64,000 bases of DNA from Inquilinus limosus_F (lineage in GTDB: Bacteria > Pseudomonadota > Alphaproteobacteria > DSM-16000 > Inquilinaceae): positions 1 to 64,000 of the forward strand of contig NZ_JAHVDK010000031.1 of NCBI RefSeq assembly GCF_051487185.1. Reading direction: 5' to 3'. Below, piece by piece: positions 39,825 to 47,415 of the stretch (within the stretch, counting starts at the first letter, position 1; each line of letters opens with the position of its first letter). Both the position numbers and the translations under genes were made by a program. The notes below the pieces were generated by a model. The model was given only the letters and a program-made list of their open reading frames with translations. It had not been told where the DNA came from and did no database searches.

Positions 39825-40367
39825 GTGACCGCCGAGCTCTACCTGATCCGGCACTGCCGCGCAGCCGGGCAGGAGCCGGAGGCGCCGCTGACCGCGGAGG
39901 GCCGGGAGCAGGCGCTGCGGCTGCCTGACCGGCTGTCGGCCCTGCCGATCACGCGCGTCGTCTCCAGCCCCTTCCTTCGCGCCCGCGACAGCGCCGCCCC
40001 GCTGGCGGAACGGCTGGGGCTGCCGGTCGGGATTGATGCGCGGCTGGCAGAGCGGGTGCTGACGGCGGAGCCGGCCGAGGACTGGCGGGACCGGCTTCGG
40101 CTGTCCTTCGAAGATCCGGCCCTGGCTTGGCCGGGTGGCGAATCCGGCGCCGCGGCGACGCGGCGCGGCGTTGCGGCCCTGGCGGAGGCCGCGGCCGGCG
40201 CCGAGGGAGCGGTGGCGATCGTCACCCACGGCAACCTGCTGGCCCTGCTGCTGCAGAGCTTCGACGGCCGCGACGGCTTCGCCGCCTGGGCCGCGCTGAG
40301 CAACCCCGATGTGTTCCACATCGACCCTGCCGGCGGCGTCCGGCGCTTCTGGAAGGACGGCGACTAA
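39825..40367 (+). CDS. Histidine phosphatase superfamily protein (phosphoglycerate-mutase-like)
   Basis: A 180-residue phosphatase with a phospho-His mechanism. The catalytic signature reads LIRHCRA (R9-H10), with Cys in place of the commoner Gly after RH; RHC variants form a known subgroup. The second His is in IVTHGNLLALLLQ. VVSSPFLRARDSAAPLAERL is the usual substrate-binding loop. The GTG at 39825 starts the protein right before TAELYLIRH; no ATG fits and no clear SD is seen. The acetyltransferase gene follows 1 nt after the stop. Substrate unknown. Confidence 0.82.
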   Translation: MTAELYLIRHCRAAGQEPEAPLTAEGREQALRLPDRLSALPITRVVSSPFLRARDSAAPLAERLGLPVGIDARLAERVLTAEPAEDWRDRLRLSFEDPALAWPGGESGAAATRRGVAALAEAAAGAEGAVAIVTHGNLLALLLQSFDGRDGFAAWAALSNPDVFHIDPAGGVRRFWKDGD

Positions 40368-40368
40368 G

Positions 40369-40833
40369 ATGGCCCTGACGATCGCCCGGGAGACGCCGGA
40401 CCAGCCCGAGGTCCATGCGCTGCTGGAGCAGGCCGACCGCCGCTCGGCCGGGCTGTATCCGGCAGAAAGCCGGCACGGGCTGGACGTCGGCGCGCTGCTG
40501 GCCCTGCAGGTGCGCTTCCCCGTCGCCCGGCTGGACGGGCGCGCAGTCGGCTGTGGCGGCTACGCGCCCGACGGAAATGGCGCGGCGGAGCTGAAGCGGA
40601 TCTTCGTCGCCACCGAGGCCCGCGGCCTGGGCATCGGCCGCGCCCTGCTGGAGGCCCTCGAGGCCGAGGCGCGGTGCGAGGGCATCCGGCTGCTGCGGCT
40701 GGAGACCGGGGTGAAGTCGACCGAGGCGCTCGGCCTCTACCGCCGCTTCGGCTATCGCGAGACCGGCCCCTTCGGCGCCTACGGCCCCGACCCGCTGAGC
40801 GTGTTCATGGAGAAGGCGCTGCCGGACGAGTGA
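40369..40833 (+). CDS. GNAT acetyltransferase
   Basis: A 154-residue GNAT protein. AELKRIFVATEARGLGIGRA LLEALEAEAR contains strand beta4 and the acetyl-CoA pyrophosphate loop (RGLGIG). LLRLETGVKSTEALGLYRRF and GYRETGPFGAYGPDPLSVFM are typical C-terminal sequence of the YjdJ/PaiA-like subgroup. It begins 1 nt after the histidine phosphatase stop, so the pair is translationally linked. Substrate unknown. Confidence 0.85.
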   Translation: MALTIARETPDQPEVHALLEQADRRSAGLYPAESRHGLDVGALLALQVRFPVARLDGRAVGCGGYAPDGNGAAELKRIFVATEARGLGIGRALLEALEAEARCEGIRLLRLETGVKSTEALGLYRRFGYRETGPFGAYGPDPLSVFMEKALPDE

Positions 40834-40900
40834 GGCGCCCGTCATCATCCTGTCGCGATCCGGCTGTTACGCCCGCGCAGACCGAACGACGGAGACAGCC

Positions 40901-41623
40901 TTGGACCACATTGATTGGGCCTCACGCCTGACGGCACCTGCCGAGGACGCGCCGAACCCGACGCTGGGCCTGAAATTCGCGCGCGACGGGTCGCCCCTGC
41001 CCTTCCGCGGCAACACCATCATCTGCCACATCCCGGCGACGGCGCCGGAACAGCCCGCCCTGGCCGAGCTGGCGCAGCGGCTGCGCGACCTGCCGTGGGG
41101 CGAGCGCTTCGCCTTCCTGCCGGCCTTCAGCTATCACATGACCGTGTTCGAAGGCGTGACCTGTGCCGAGCGGTCGCCGGAGCGCTGGCCGCAGGGCGTG
41201 GCCCCCGATGCGCCGCTGGAGGACATCACCCGCCGCTTTATCGACCGGCTGCGCGGCCTTTCCGTGCCGCAGCGCTTCGCCATGCGTCCTGCCGGGCTGT
41301 TCCCGATGGGCACCGGCGGTACCGTGGTCGGGCTGGAGCCGGCTGACGAGGACACGGCCCGCCAGATCCGCGGCCTGCGCGAGGCCTTCGCCTTGATTCT
41401 GGGCCTGCGCAAGCCGAACCACGACGCCTACCGCTTCCACATCACGCTGAGTTACCTGCTGGAGTGGCTGAGCCCGGCCGAGGCGGAGCAGCATCTGGCC
41501 GCGCATCAGCGCCTCGGCGAGGCCTTCATCCAGGCCCATCCGGTGCTGCATCTCGGCCCGCCGGAATTCTGCGTGTTCGAGACCCTGCACCGCTTCCTGC
41601 CGGTGCTGCGCTTCCAGGGCTGA
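40901..41623 (+). CDS. DUF1868 / 2H-phosphoesterase-like protein
   Basis: A 240-residue protein with two H-x-T motifs, H79-M-T (FSYHMTVFEG) and H180-I-T (YRFHITLSYL), the signature of 2H phosphoesterases that act on cyclic phosphodiesters. LGLKFARDGSPLPFRGNTII and LLEWLSPAEAEQHLAAHQRL fit the DUF1868 family. The start is TTG at 40901, supported by GGAGA 5 nt upstream; no ATG fits. Its biochemical role is not established. Convergent with katE across a double hairpin. Confidence 0.78.
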   Translation: MDHIDWASRLTAPAEDAPNPTLGLKFARDGSPLPFRGNTIICHIPATAPEQPALAELAQRLRDLPWGERFAFLPAFSYHMTVFEGVTCAERSPERWPQGVAPDAPLEDITRRFIDRLRGLSVPQRFAMRPAGLFPMGTGGTVVGLEPADEDTARQIRGLREAFALILGLRKPNHDAYRFHITLSYLLEWLSPAEAEQHLAAHQRLGEAFIQAHPVLHLGPPEFCVFETLHRFLPVLRFQG

Positions 41624-41695
41624 GAAAAGACCCGCCATCCTGGAGGATGGCGGGCCAGTCCGGACGGCGGCCCCACAGAGCAACGGCCGCCGTCC
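41624..41695 (-). terminator. Tandem hairpins terminating katE
   Basis: On the minus strand two stems follow the katE stop: GGACGGCGGCC / GGCCGCCGTCC (41695-41662), then CCCGCCATCC / GGATGGCGGG (41654-41631) directly followed by TCTTTTCTC. The second has the layout of a Rho-independent terminator; the first may add stability. Confidence 0.82.
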
Positions 41696-41706
41696 TTGGG
41701 ATCGGG

Positions 41707-43161
41707 TCAGGCCGCGGCGTCGACCGAAACTGTCAGGCCCAGCCGCTCGGCCACGCCGGCGCCGTAGGCCGGGTCGGCCTTGGCGAAATGGGCGATCTGG
41801 CGGCGCTGGATCGCCTCCGGCACCGGGCGCATCGAGGCGGCGATGTTGTCCATCAGCCGGGTGCGGGCGCCGTCGTCCATGAGGCGGAACAGGGCGCCGG
41901 CCTGGCTGTAATCGTCATTGCCGACGCGGTGGTCGTAGCGGTCGGCGGCGCCGCGCAGCGGCAGCGGCGGCTCGGCCGCCGCCGGGTCCTGCTTCGGGCC
42001 GCCGAAGCTGTTCGGCTCGTAGTTAACCGCGCCCTTGCCGTTGTCGTCGAAGCGCATCGCCCCGTCGCGCTGGTAGTTGCTGGCCACGGCGGCGTGCGGC
42101 CGGTTGACCGGAAGCAGGCCGTGATTGCCGCCCAGGCGGTAGCGATGCGCGTCGCCATAGGCGAAGAGCCGGCCCTGCAGCATCTTGTCCGGGCTGAAGG
42201 AGATGCCTGGCACCACGTTCGCCGGGCTGAAGGCCGACTGCTCGACCTCGGCGAAATAGTTCTGCGGGTTCCGGTTCAGCACCAGCTCGCCGATCTCGAT
42301 CAGCGGATGCGCCGCGTGCGGCCAGACCTTGGTCAGGTCGAACGGGTCGATCGGGAAAGCCTCGGCCTCCGCCTCGGTCATGACCTGCACCGAGACTTTC
42401 CAGGCCGGGAAGTCGCCGTCCTCGATCGCGGCGAACAGGTCGCGGGTGGCGTGGTCGGGGTCGATACCGATCATCGCCGACGCCTGCTCGGCGGTGAAGT
42501 TCTGGATCCCCTGCTTCGTCTTGAAGTGATACTTCACCCAGACCCGCTCTCCGGCCGCATTGATCCAGCTGAAGGTGTGGCTGGAGAAGCCGTCCATGTG
42601 GCGGTAGCTGCGCGGCGTGCCGCGGTCGCTGAACAGGATGGTGAACTGGTGCAGCGTCTCCGGCGACAGCGAGGCGAAATCCCAGACCGCCGTCGGATCC
42701 TTCAGATTGGTCGCCGGGTTGCGCTTCTGGGTGTGGATGAAGTCCGGGAACTTCAGCGGGTCGCGGATGAAGAAGATCGGCGTGTTGTTGCCGACGATGT
42801 CGTAATTGCCGTCCCCGGTGTACAGCTTCAGCGCGAAGCCGCGCGGGTCGCGCTCGGCGTCGGCCGAGCCCTTCTCTCCGCCGACGGTGGAGAAGCGCAG
42901 GAAGACCTCGGTCTCCTTGCCGACCTGCGACAGGAACCTCGCCTTGGTCCACCTCGTCACGTCGGCGGTGACGCGGAACACGCCATAGGCGCCGGCTCCC
43001 TTCGCGTGCACCACCCGCTCCGGGATCCGCTCGCGGTTGAAATGCGCCAGCTTCTCGATCAGGTGGAAGTCCTGGATCAGCACCGGGCCGCACGGCCCTG
43101 CGGTCAGCGAGTTCTGGTTGTCGGACACCGGGGCGCCGAAGGTCGTCGTCAGGGTGGTCAT
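41707..43161 (-). CDS. katE: Monofunctional heme catalase
   Basis: A 484-residue small-subunit (clade 3) catalase that decomposes hydrogen peroxide. Catalytic H52 lies in RVVHAKGAGAYGVF, the Asn in DIVGNNTPIFFIRDPLKFPD, and the heme-ligand Tyr in GRLFAYGDAHRYRLG. AGGAGC precedes ATG 43161; an in-frame ATG 9 codons earlier lacks an SD. A palindrome that may bind OxyR lies 80 bp upstream. The heme-synthesis gene hemH and oxyR are next door, a coherent peroxide-defence set. No signal peptide, so cytoplasmic. Confidence 0.96.
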   Translation of the reverse strand: MTTLTTTFGAPVSDNQNSLTAGPCGPVLIQDFHLIEKLAHFNRERIPERVVHAKGAGAYGVFRVTADVTRWTKARFLSQVGKETEVFLRFSTVGGEKGSADAERDPRGFALKLYTGDGNYDIVGNNTPIFFIRDPLKFPDFIHTQKRNPATNLKDPTAVWDFASLSPETLHQFTILFSDRGTPRSYRHMDGFSSHTFSWINAAGERVWVKYHFKTKQGIQNFTAEQASAMIGIDPDHATRDLFAAIEDGDFPAWKVSVQVMTEAEAEAFPIDPFDLTKVWPHAAHPLIEIGELVLNRNPQNYFAEVEQSAFSPANVVPGISFSPDKMLQGRLFAYGDAHRYRLGGNHGLLPVNRPHAAVASNYQRDGAMRFDDNGKGAVNYEPNSFGGPKQDPAAAEPPLPLRGAADRYDHRVGNDDYSQAGALFRLMDDGARTRLMDNIAASMRPVPEAIQRRQIAHFAKADPAYGAGVAERLGLTVSVDAAA

Positions 43162-43240
43162 CAAGAGCTCCTGTCGGGGGCGGGACATCCGCCGTGGGGA
43201 AAGGGTCGCCGTCGCGTTGCGATCAGGGAAATCGATCGTT

Positions 43241-43257
43241 CTTATCGGCGCGATAAG
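43241..43257. promoter_or_regulatory. Candidate OxyR-type site upstream of katE
   Basis: Perfect palindrome CTTATC-GGCGC-GATAAG, which can be read TTAT-N7-ATAA and resembles the central CTAT-N7-ATAG pair of OxyR sites with one change per half. It lies 80 bp before the katE ATG and overlaps the stop of the small TubC-like gene. A near copy occurs at 44465-44481 in the oxyR-hemH spacer. Confidence 0.5.
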
Positions 43258-43424
43258 TGAATGCCGCGTTCGACCAGGGGCAGCAGGTCGCGGCGGTGAC
43301 GGTGCAGGCGCAGCAGCAGCTCCGGCGGCAGGTCGCCCTGCACCCCGACCCGGCCGTTCTCGAGGGTCAGGCTGGCGCCGTGGCGGGCGAGGTCGGCGAT
43401 CAGCGCGTTCAGGGAGGGCCGCAT
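43242..43424 (-). CDS. Free-standing TubC N-terminal docking-domain-like peptide
   Basis: A 60-residue peptide: MRPSLNALIADLARHGASLT then LENGRVGVQGDLPPELLLRL and HRHRRDLLPLVERG. The helix-hairpin-helix pattern, from SLNALIADLARHG through LPPELLLRLHRHRRDLLPLV, matches TubC_N docking domains that sit at the N termini of NRPS/PKS subunits. Here it is a separate gene whose ATG overlaps the hemH stop (TGATG), so it is translationally coupled to hemH. No NRPS or PKS gene is in the window. Role unknown; protein-protein docking is inferred from the fold only. Confidence 0.65.
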   Translation of the reverse strand: MRPSLNALIADLARHGASLTLENGRVGVQGDLPPELLLRLHRHRRDLLPLVERGIHLSRR

Positions 43425-44434
43425 CACGCCGCCTCCCGTATCTGGCCGGCGCCGAGCGCGCGCCGAACCTGAGCCGCCAGCCCGGCGATATAGGCCGGAT
43501 GCAGGCCGACGGTCGGGACGCGGATGAAGGACGGGACGCAGGCGGCCTCCGCCACCGCGCGGTATTCGCGGTCGAGTTCGACCAGCGTCTCGGAATGCTC
43601 GGAGACGAAGGCGACCGGCACCAGCACCAGGCCGACGCCGTCGCGCCCGGCCTGCCGCACCTCCTCCTCCGTGTCCGGCTTCAGCCATTCCTGCGGCGTC
43701 ACCCGGCTCTGGAAGGCGATGCGCCAGTCGAGATCGGGGATGCCGAGTGCCGCGGCCACCGCCTCGGCCGAGGCACGGACCTGATCGGGATACGGGTCCC
43801 CCGCCTTCACGATCGACAGCGGCAGGCCGTGGGCGGTGAACAGGAGGCGATGGCGCCCGCCGTCGCGCGGCCAGGCCCGGCGGATCAGATCCGCCTGGGC
43901 GGCGATGAAGCCGGGGTCGACGGGCGCGGCCCCGACGATCCGGGTCGGCGCGTCCAGCTTGGCCGCGTCGGCGGCCTGCGCCCAGTCCGCCAGGGCGGAG
44001 CGGGTGGTGGTGGTCGAATACTGCGGGTAGAGCGGCAGCAGCACGACCACGTCCGGACGCCAGGCACGGGCCAGCGCCGCCGTCTCGGCCGCGAAGGGAT
44101 GCCAGTAGCGCATCGCCACGAAGGGCCGGACCTCGCCGAGATCGCCGAGCCGTTCGGCCACGGCTTGGCCTTGCGCCCGGGTCTGGCCCAGGATCGGCGA
44201 GGCGCCGCCGAGCTGGCGATAGATCTCCTGCGCGATCGGGGTGCGCCGCCGGGCGATCAGCCGGGCCACCGCGGCCCGCAGCGGGCCCGGCAGGCGGATG
44301 ATCTCGGGGTCGGAGAAGAAGTTGCGCAGGAACGGGCCGACCGCCTCCAGCCGGTCCGGGCCGCCGATCTGCAGCAGCACCAGGGCGATGCGACGGCGAC
44401 GGGCAGCGGGGACGGATCCGGCGAAGGGCGGCAT
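43424..44434 (-). CDS. hemH: Ferrochelatase
   Basis: A 336-residue enzyme that inserts iron into protoporphyrin IX, the last step of heme synthesis. Marks: IALVLLQIGGPDRLEAVGPF LRNFF at the N terminus, LLPLYPQYSTTTTRSALADW, the active-site His in RLLFTAHGLPLSIV, FQSRVTPQEWLKPDTEEEV and FVSEHSETLVELDREYRAVA with the metal-site Glu residues. It is next to katE, whose product needs heme, and divergent from oxyR with 104 bp between. A site resembling the katE palindrome lies 31-47 bp upstream, suggesting peroxide control. Confidence 0.93.
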   Translation of the reverse strand: MPPFAGSVPAARRRRIALVLLQIGGPDRLEAVGPFLRNFFSDPEIIRLPGPLRAAVARLIARRRTPIAQEIYRQLGGASPILGQTRAQGQAVAERLGDLGEVRPFVAMRYWHPFAAETAALARAWRPDVVVLLPLYPQYSTTTTRSALADWAQAADAAKLDAPTRIVGAAPVDPGFIAAQADLIRRAWPRDGGRHRLLFTAHGLPLSIVKAGDPYPDQVRASAEAVAAALGIPDLDWRIAFQSRVTPQEWLKPDTEEEVRQAGRDGVGLVLVPVAFVSEHSETLVELDREYRAVAEAACVPSFIRVPTVGLHPAYIAGLAAQVRRALGAGQIREAA

Positions 44435-44464
44435 GGCGGGCTCCTATGGCTGACCCGAGCCTCA

Positions 44465-44481
44465 CTTACCGCTTCGATAAG
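44465..44481. promoter_or_regulatory. Candidate OxyR-type site in the oxyR-hemH divergent promoter
   Basis: CTTACC-GCTTC-GATAAG, same 6-5-6 layout as the katE palindrome with one arm mismatch. A further OxyR-like ATAG-N7-TTAT (44509-44523) lies closer to oxyR. Both are within the 104-bp spacer. Confidence 0.45.
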
Positions 44482-44538
44482 ATCCAATCGATCTATCCGA
44501 TCTGGTAGATAGACATCGCTTATCGTACATAGACGGGC

Positions 44539-45507
44539 ATGACCCTCGCCGGCCTCTCCCTCCGCGATCTCGAATATCTCGTCGCCGTGGCCGAGCTGCG
44601 CCATTTCGGCCAGGCGGCGGAGCGCTGCGGCGTCAGCCAGCCGGCGCTGAGCATGCAGATCCGCAAGCTGGAGGAGACGCTGGGCCTGGCGGTGTTCGAG
44701 CGCGGGCCGAAGACCGTGCTGGTGACCGCCAAGGGCGAGGTCATCCTGGCCCAGGCCCGCCGCGTGCTGCTGGAGGCGCGACGGCTGATGGCGCTGGCGC
44801 AGGAGCTGGACGCGCCGCTGTCCGGCCCGCTGACCGTGGGCGCGATCGAGACGCTGGGCCCCTATCTGTTCCCGCACATGCTGCGGCCGCTGCGCCGGGC
44901 CTTCCCGAAGCTGGAGCTGGTGCTGCATGAGGGCCGCACGTATCAGCTGGTGGAGGCGCTGCGGCACGGCGCGCTGGACCTGGTCTTCCTGTCGCTGCCG
45001 GTCGCCGATCCGCAGATCGCGACGGCGCCGCTGTTCTTCGAGCCCTTCGTCCTGGCCCAGCCGGCCGACCGGCCGGTGGCCGCGGACGGCGCCGCCCGGA
45101 TCGCCGAGCTGCCGCGCGAGGGCCTGCTGCTGCTGGAGGACGGGCACTGCCTGCGTGACCAGGCGCTGGAGGTGTGCGGCACGCTGGGCACCGGCGGCAA
45201 GCGGCACAGCACCAGCCTGGAGACTTTGCGCCAGATGATCGCGGCCGGCGCCGGCTACAGCCTGTTCCCGCGGCTGGCGACGCTGGGCGAGGCCAGCGTC
45301 GGCGGCCTGGTCAGCTATGCCGGCTTCGACGGCGCGCCACCGGGCCGCATGATCGGCCTGGCTTGGCGCCAGAGCGACCCGCGGGCGGAGCAGTTCGAGG
45401 CGCTCCGCCGCGTCCTGCTGGACCACCCGCCGCCAGGCACCCGGGTCGCGGAGAAGGCCGGCGAAGGAAACGGGGGCGGCGAAATGGCGCCGGCCCAGAA
45501 CAGATGA
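44539..45507 (+). CDS. oxyR: Peroxide-responsive LysR-type regulator OxyR
   Basis: A 322-residue LysR regulator. The N-terminal HTH is LRHFGQAAERCGVSQPALSM with QIRKLEETLGLAVFERGPKT. The redox switch is present: C204 and C213 in LLEDGHCLRDQALEVCG, corresponding to C199/C208 of E. coli OxyR that form a disulfide with hydrogen peroxide. STSLETLRQMIAAGAGYSLF is the usual RD-II sequence. It likely activates katE and hemH, which lie next to it; similar palindromes occur at both promoters. Residues after ~300 are low-complexity. Confidence 0.93.
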   Translation: MTLAGLSLRDLEYLVAVAELRHFGQAAERCGVSQPALSMQIRKLEETLGLAVFERGPKTVLVTAKGEVILAQARRVLLEARRLMALAQELDAPLSGPLTVGAIETLGPYLFPHMLRPLRRAFPKLELVLHEGRTYQLVEALRHGALDLVFLSLPVADPQIATAPLFFEPFVLAQPADRPVAADGAARIAELPREGLLLLEDGHCLRDQALEVCGTLGTGGKRHSTSLETLRQMIAAGAGYSLFPRLATLGEASVGGLVSYAGFDGAPPGRMIGLAWRQSDPRAEQFEALRRVLLDHPPPGTRVAEKAGEGNGGGEMAPAQNR

Positions 45508-45529
45508 TGCCAGCGGCCCGAAACAATGC

Positions 45530-45615
45530 CCGTCATGGCGAGCCCCGAAGGGGCGTGGCCATCCAGCGGCACCAGCCCCTGGATGGCCACGGCGCTGCGC
45601 GCCTCGCCATGACGG
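45530..45615. repeat. Dispersed palindromic intergenic element, copy 2
   Basis: An 86-bp nested palindrome: ends CCGTCATGGCGAG / CTCGCCATGACGG, inner arms CGTGGCCATCCAG / CTGGATGGCCACG, loop CGGCACCAGCCC. Its reverse complement contains GCTGGTGCCGCTGGA, identical to the core of the element at 8210-8289. The rest of 45508-45738 contains no gene. Confidence 0.78.
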
Positions 45616-45738
45616 GAAAGGACGGAAGAGTCGATTTCAATGGCCACTGGTATGAGTCTCACCTCCTCTCGCGGGAGAGGAGACTTAAGAGAGGCTGTGG
45701 TCGCAATAACGGGAATTGCTTGGTGCGATCCGCGCGGA

Positions 45739-46251
45739 TCACTCGTCGCGATGATGGTCCTTGACGTCGACGTCGATCGGCACGCCCGGCAGCTGCTTGG
45801 CGGTGCGGATCGCCAGGGCCGATTTGACGTGGTTGACGTTCGGCGCCGAGGTCAGCTGGGTGGTCAGGAAGCGCTGATAGCTGTCCCAGTCCTCGGCCAC
45901 GATCTTCAAGAGAAAGTCGGTCTCGCCGGCCAGCATGTGGCATTCGCGGACCAGCGGCCAGCTGCCGACCAGCTCCTCGAATTTGCGCAGATCGGCCTCG
46001 GCCTGGCTGGTCAGCCCGACCTGGGCGAAGACGGTGACGCCGAAACCCAACGCCTCGGGGTTGATGTCGGCGTGATAACCGCGGATGTAATGCGCCTCCT
46101 CCAGCGCCCGGACTCGGCGCAGGCAGGGCGGGGCGGAGATGCCGGCACGGCGCGCCAGCTCGACATTCGTCATCCGACCGTCGTCCTGGAGGTCGCGAAG
46201 GATACGGCGGTCGATGCGGTCGAGCTTCACACGGCGCATGGGTTCTCTCAT
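45739..46251 (-). CDS. Lrp/AsnC-family transcriptional regulator
   Basis: A 170-residue amino-acid-responsive regulator. HTH: KLDRIDRRILRDLQDDGRMT NVELARRAGISAPPCLRRVR. RAM ligand domain: FAQVGLTSQAEADLRKFEEL, CHMLAGETDFLLKIVAEDWD and FLTTQLTSAPNVNHVKSALA. It is closest to the Lrp subgroup. Start at 46251 or 46239 (RBS-like GAGA before the second). It is divergent from the ELM1-like gene with 101 bp between. Targets unknown. Confidence 0.9.
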   Translation of the reverse strand: MREPMRRVKLDRIDRRILRDLQDDGRMTNVELARRAGISAPPCLRRVRALEEAHYIRGYHADINPEALGFGVTVFAQVGLTSQAEADLRKFEELVGSWPLVRECHMLAGETDFLLKIVAEDWDSYQRFLTTQLTSAPNVNHVKSALAIRTAKQLPGVPIDVDVKDHHRDE

Positions 46252-46352
46252 GAAAGGGCTTCCGTGATTACGCGCAAGGATATTGCCGGACTTTCGCCGG
46301 GCGCAAGCGCAATCCTGTTTCGCGGGGAGGGTTTGGCGGAGGGTTTGACAGC

Positions 46353-47324
46353 ATGAACGCGGCGCCGCGCGCGGGAACGAGCGACATCGGCTCCCTGCGG
46401 GTATGGGTGGTGTCGGACGGCCGCCCGGCGAACGAGAACCAGTGCCTGGGCCTGGCGGAGGCGCTCGGCATCGTCCCGGAGGTGGTCCGACTCGGCGCTC
46501 GCCATGGCTGGCATCGGCTTCTCGATCCCGTTCGGCCCGCCGCCGGCTTCGGCCTGAACGGGCCGCCCTGGCCCGACCTGCTGATCGCAGCCGGCCGGCA
46601 GAGCGTGTATCCCGCCCTCGCCGTGAAACGGGCCAGCGGTCATCGGACGCGCCTTGTGCAAATATTTCGTCCCGGCGTCAACCCGGGGCGTTTCGATCTG
46701 ATCGTGACGCCCCGCCATGACGGACTGAAAGCACCCAACGTCTTCGCCACCAGCGGCGCGCTCAACCTCATCACCCCGGCCCGCCTCGCCGCGGCCGCGG
46801 CGGAGTGGGAGCCGGTGCTGGGCGGGCTGCCGCGACCACGCGCCGCGGTGCTGATCGGCGGCAGCAGCAAGTCGGTCACGGTGCCGGCGGGCGCGGTGGC
46901 CCGACTCGCCGGGCAGCTCGCCGACCTGGCCCGCAGCGGGGTCGGGCTGATGGTCACCACCAGCCGGCGCACGCTGGAGGGCGAGGCGGCAGCGCTGCGC
47001 CGGGCGCTGGAAGGTCTGCCCGCCTGGATCTGGGACGGCCATCCGCCCAACCCCTATTTCGGCTTCCTGGCCCTCGCCGACGCCGTGATCGTCACCAACG
47101 ACAGCATCAACATGACCTCGGAGGCGGCGACCACCGGCAAGCCGGTGTATGTGGTGCCCTGGGCCGAGCTGGCACCGAAGCACCGCCGCTTCCACGAGGC
47201 ACTGGCGGCCGAAGGCGTCACCCGCCCGTTCGCCGGCCGGCTGGAGCAGTGGGATTACACGCCGCTCGACGACACCGCGCAGGCGGCTGAACGAGTGCGG
47301 ATGCTGCTCAGCGCCACGGCCTGA
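46353..47324 (+). CDS. ELM1/GtrOC1-family protein (nucleoside-diphosphate-sugar-epimerase-like)
   Basis: A 323-residue member of the family named after plant ELM1 (mitochondrial fission factor). VWVVSDGRPANENQCLGLAE, FDLIVTPRHDGLKAPNVFAT, LIGGSSKSVTVPAGAVARLA and the C-terminal AVIVTNDSINMTSEAATTGK followed by PVYVVPWAELAPKHRRFHEA are typical. The fold resembles GT-B glycosyltransferases and the gene is widespread in alphaproteobacteria near envelope genes, but its bacterial function is not established. No strong SD before ATG 46353. Confidence 0.82.
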   Translation: MNAAPRAGTSDIGSLRVWVVSDGRPANENQCLGLAEALGIVPEVVRLGARHGWHRLLDPVRPAAGFGLNGPPWPDLLIAAGRQSVYPALAVKRASGHRTRLVQIFRPGVNPGRFDLIVTPRHDGLKAPNVFATSGALNLITPARLAAAAAEWEPVLGGLPRPRAAVLIGGSSKSVTVPAGAVARLAGQLADLARSGVGLMVTTSRRTLEGEAAALRRALEGLPAWIWDGHPPNPYFGFLALADAVIVTNDSINMTSEAATTGKPVYVVPWAELAPKHRRFHEALAAEGVTRPFAGRLEQWDYTPLDDTAQAAERVRMLLSATA

Positions 47325-47415
47325 CCCCTTTGCACCCCTGGTCCGCGCCGCCTTGCTCCCGCTGCCGGCGGTGGCTATCTATCGGTGACACTTCCCCGCA
47401 GCGGATTGTCGCCCC

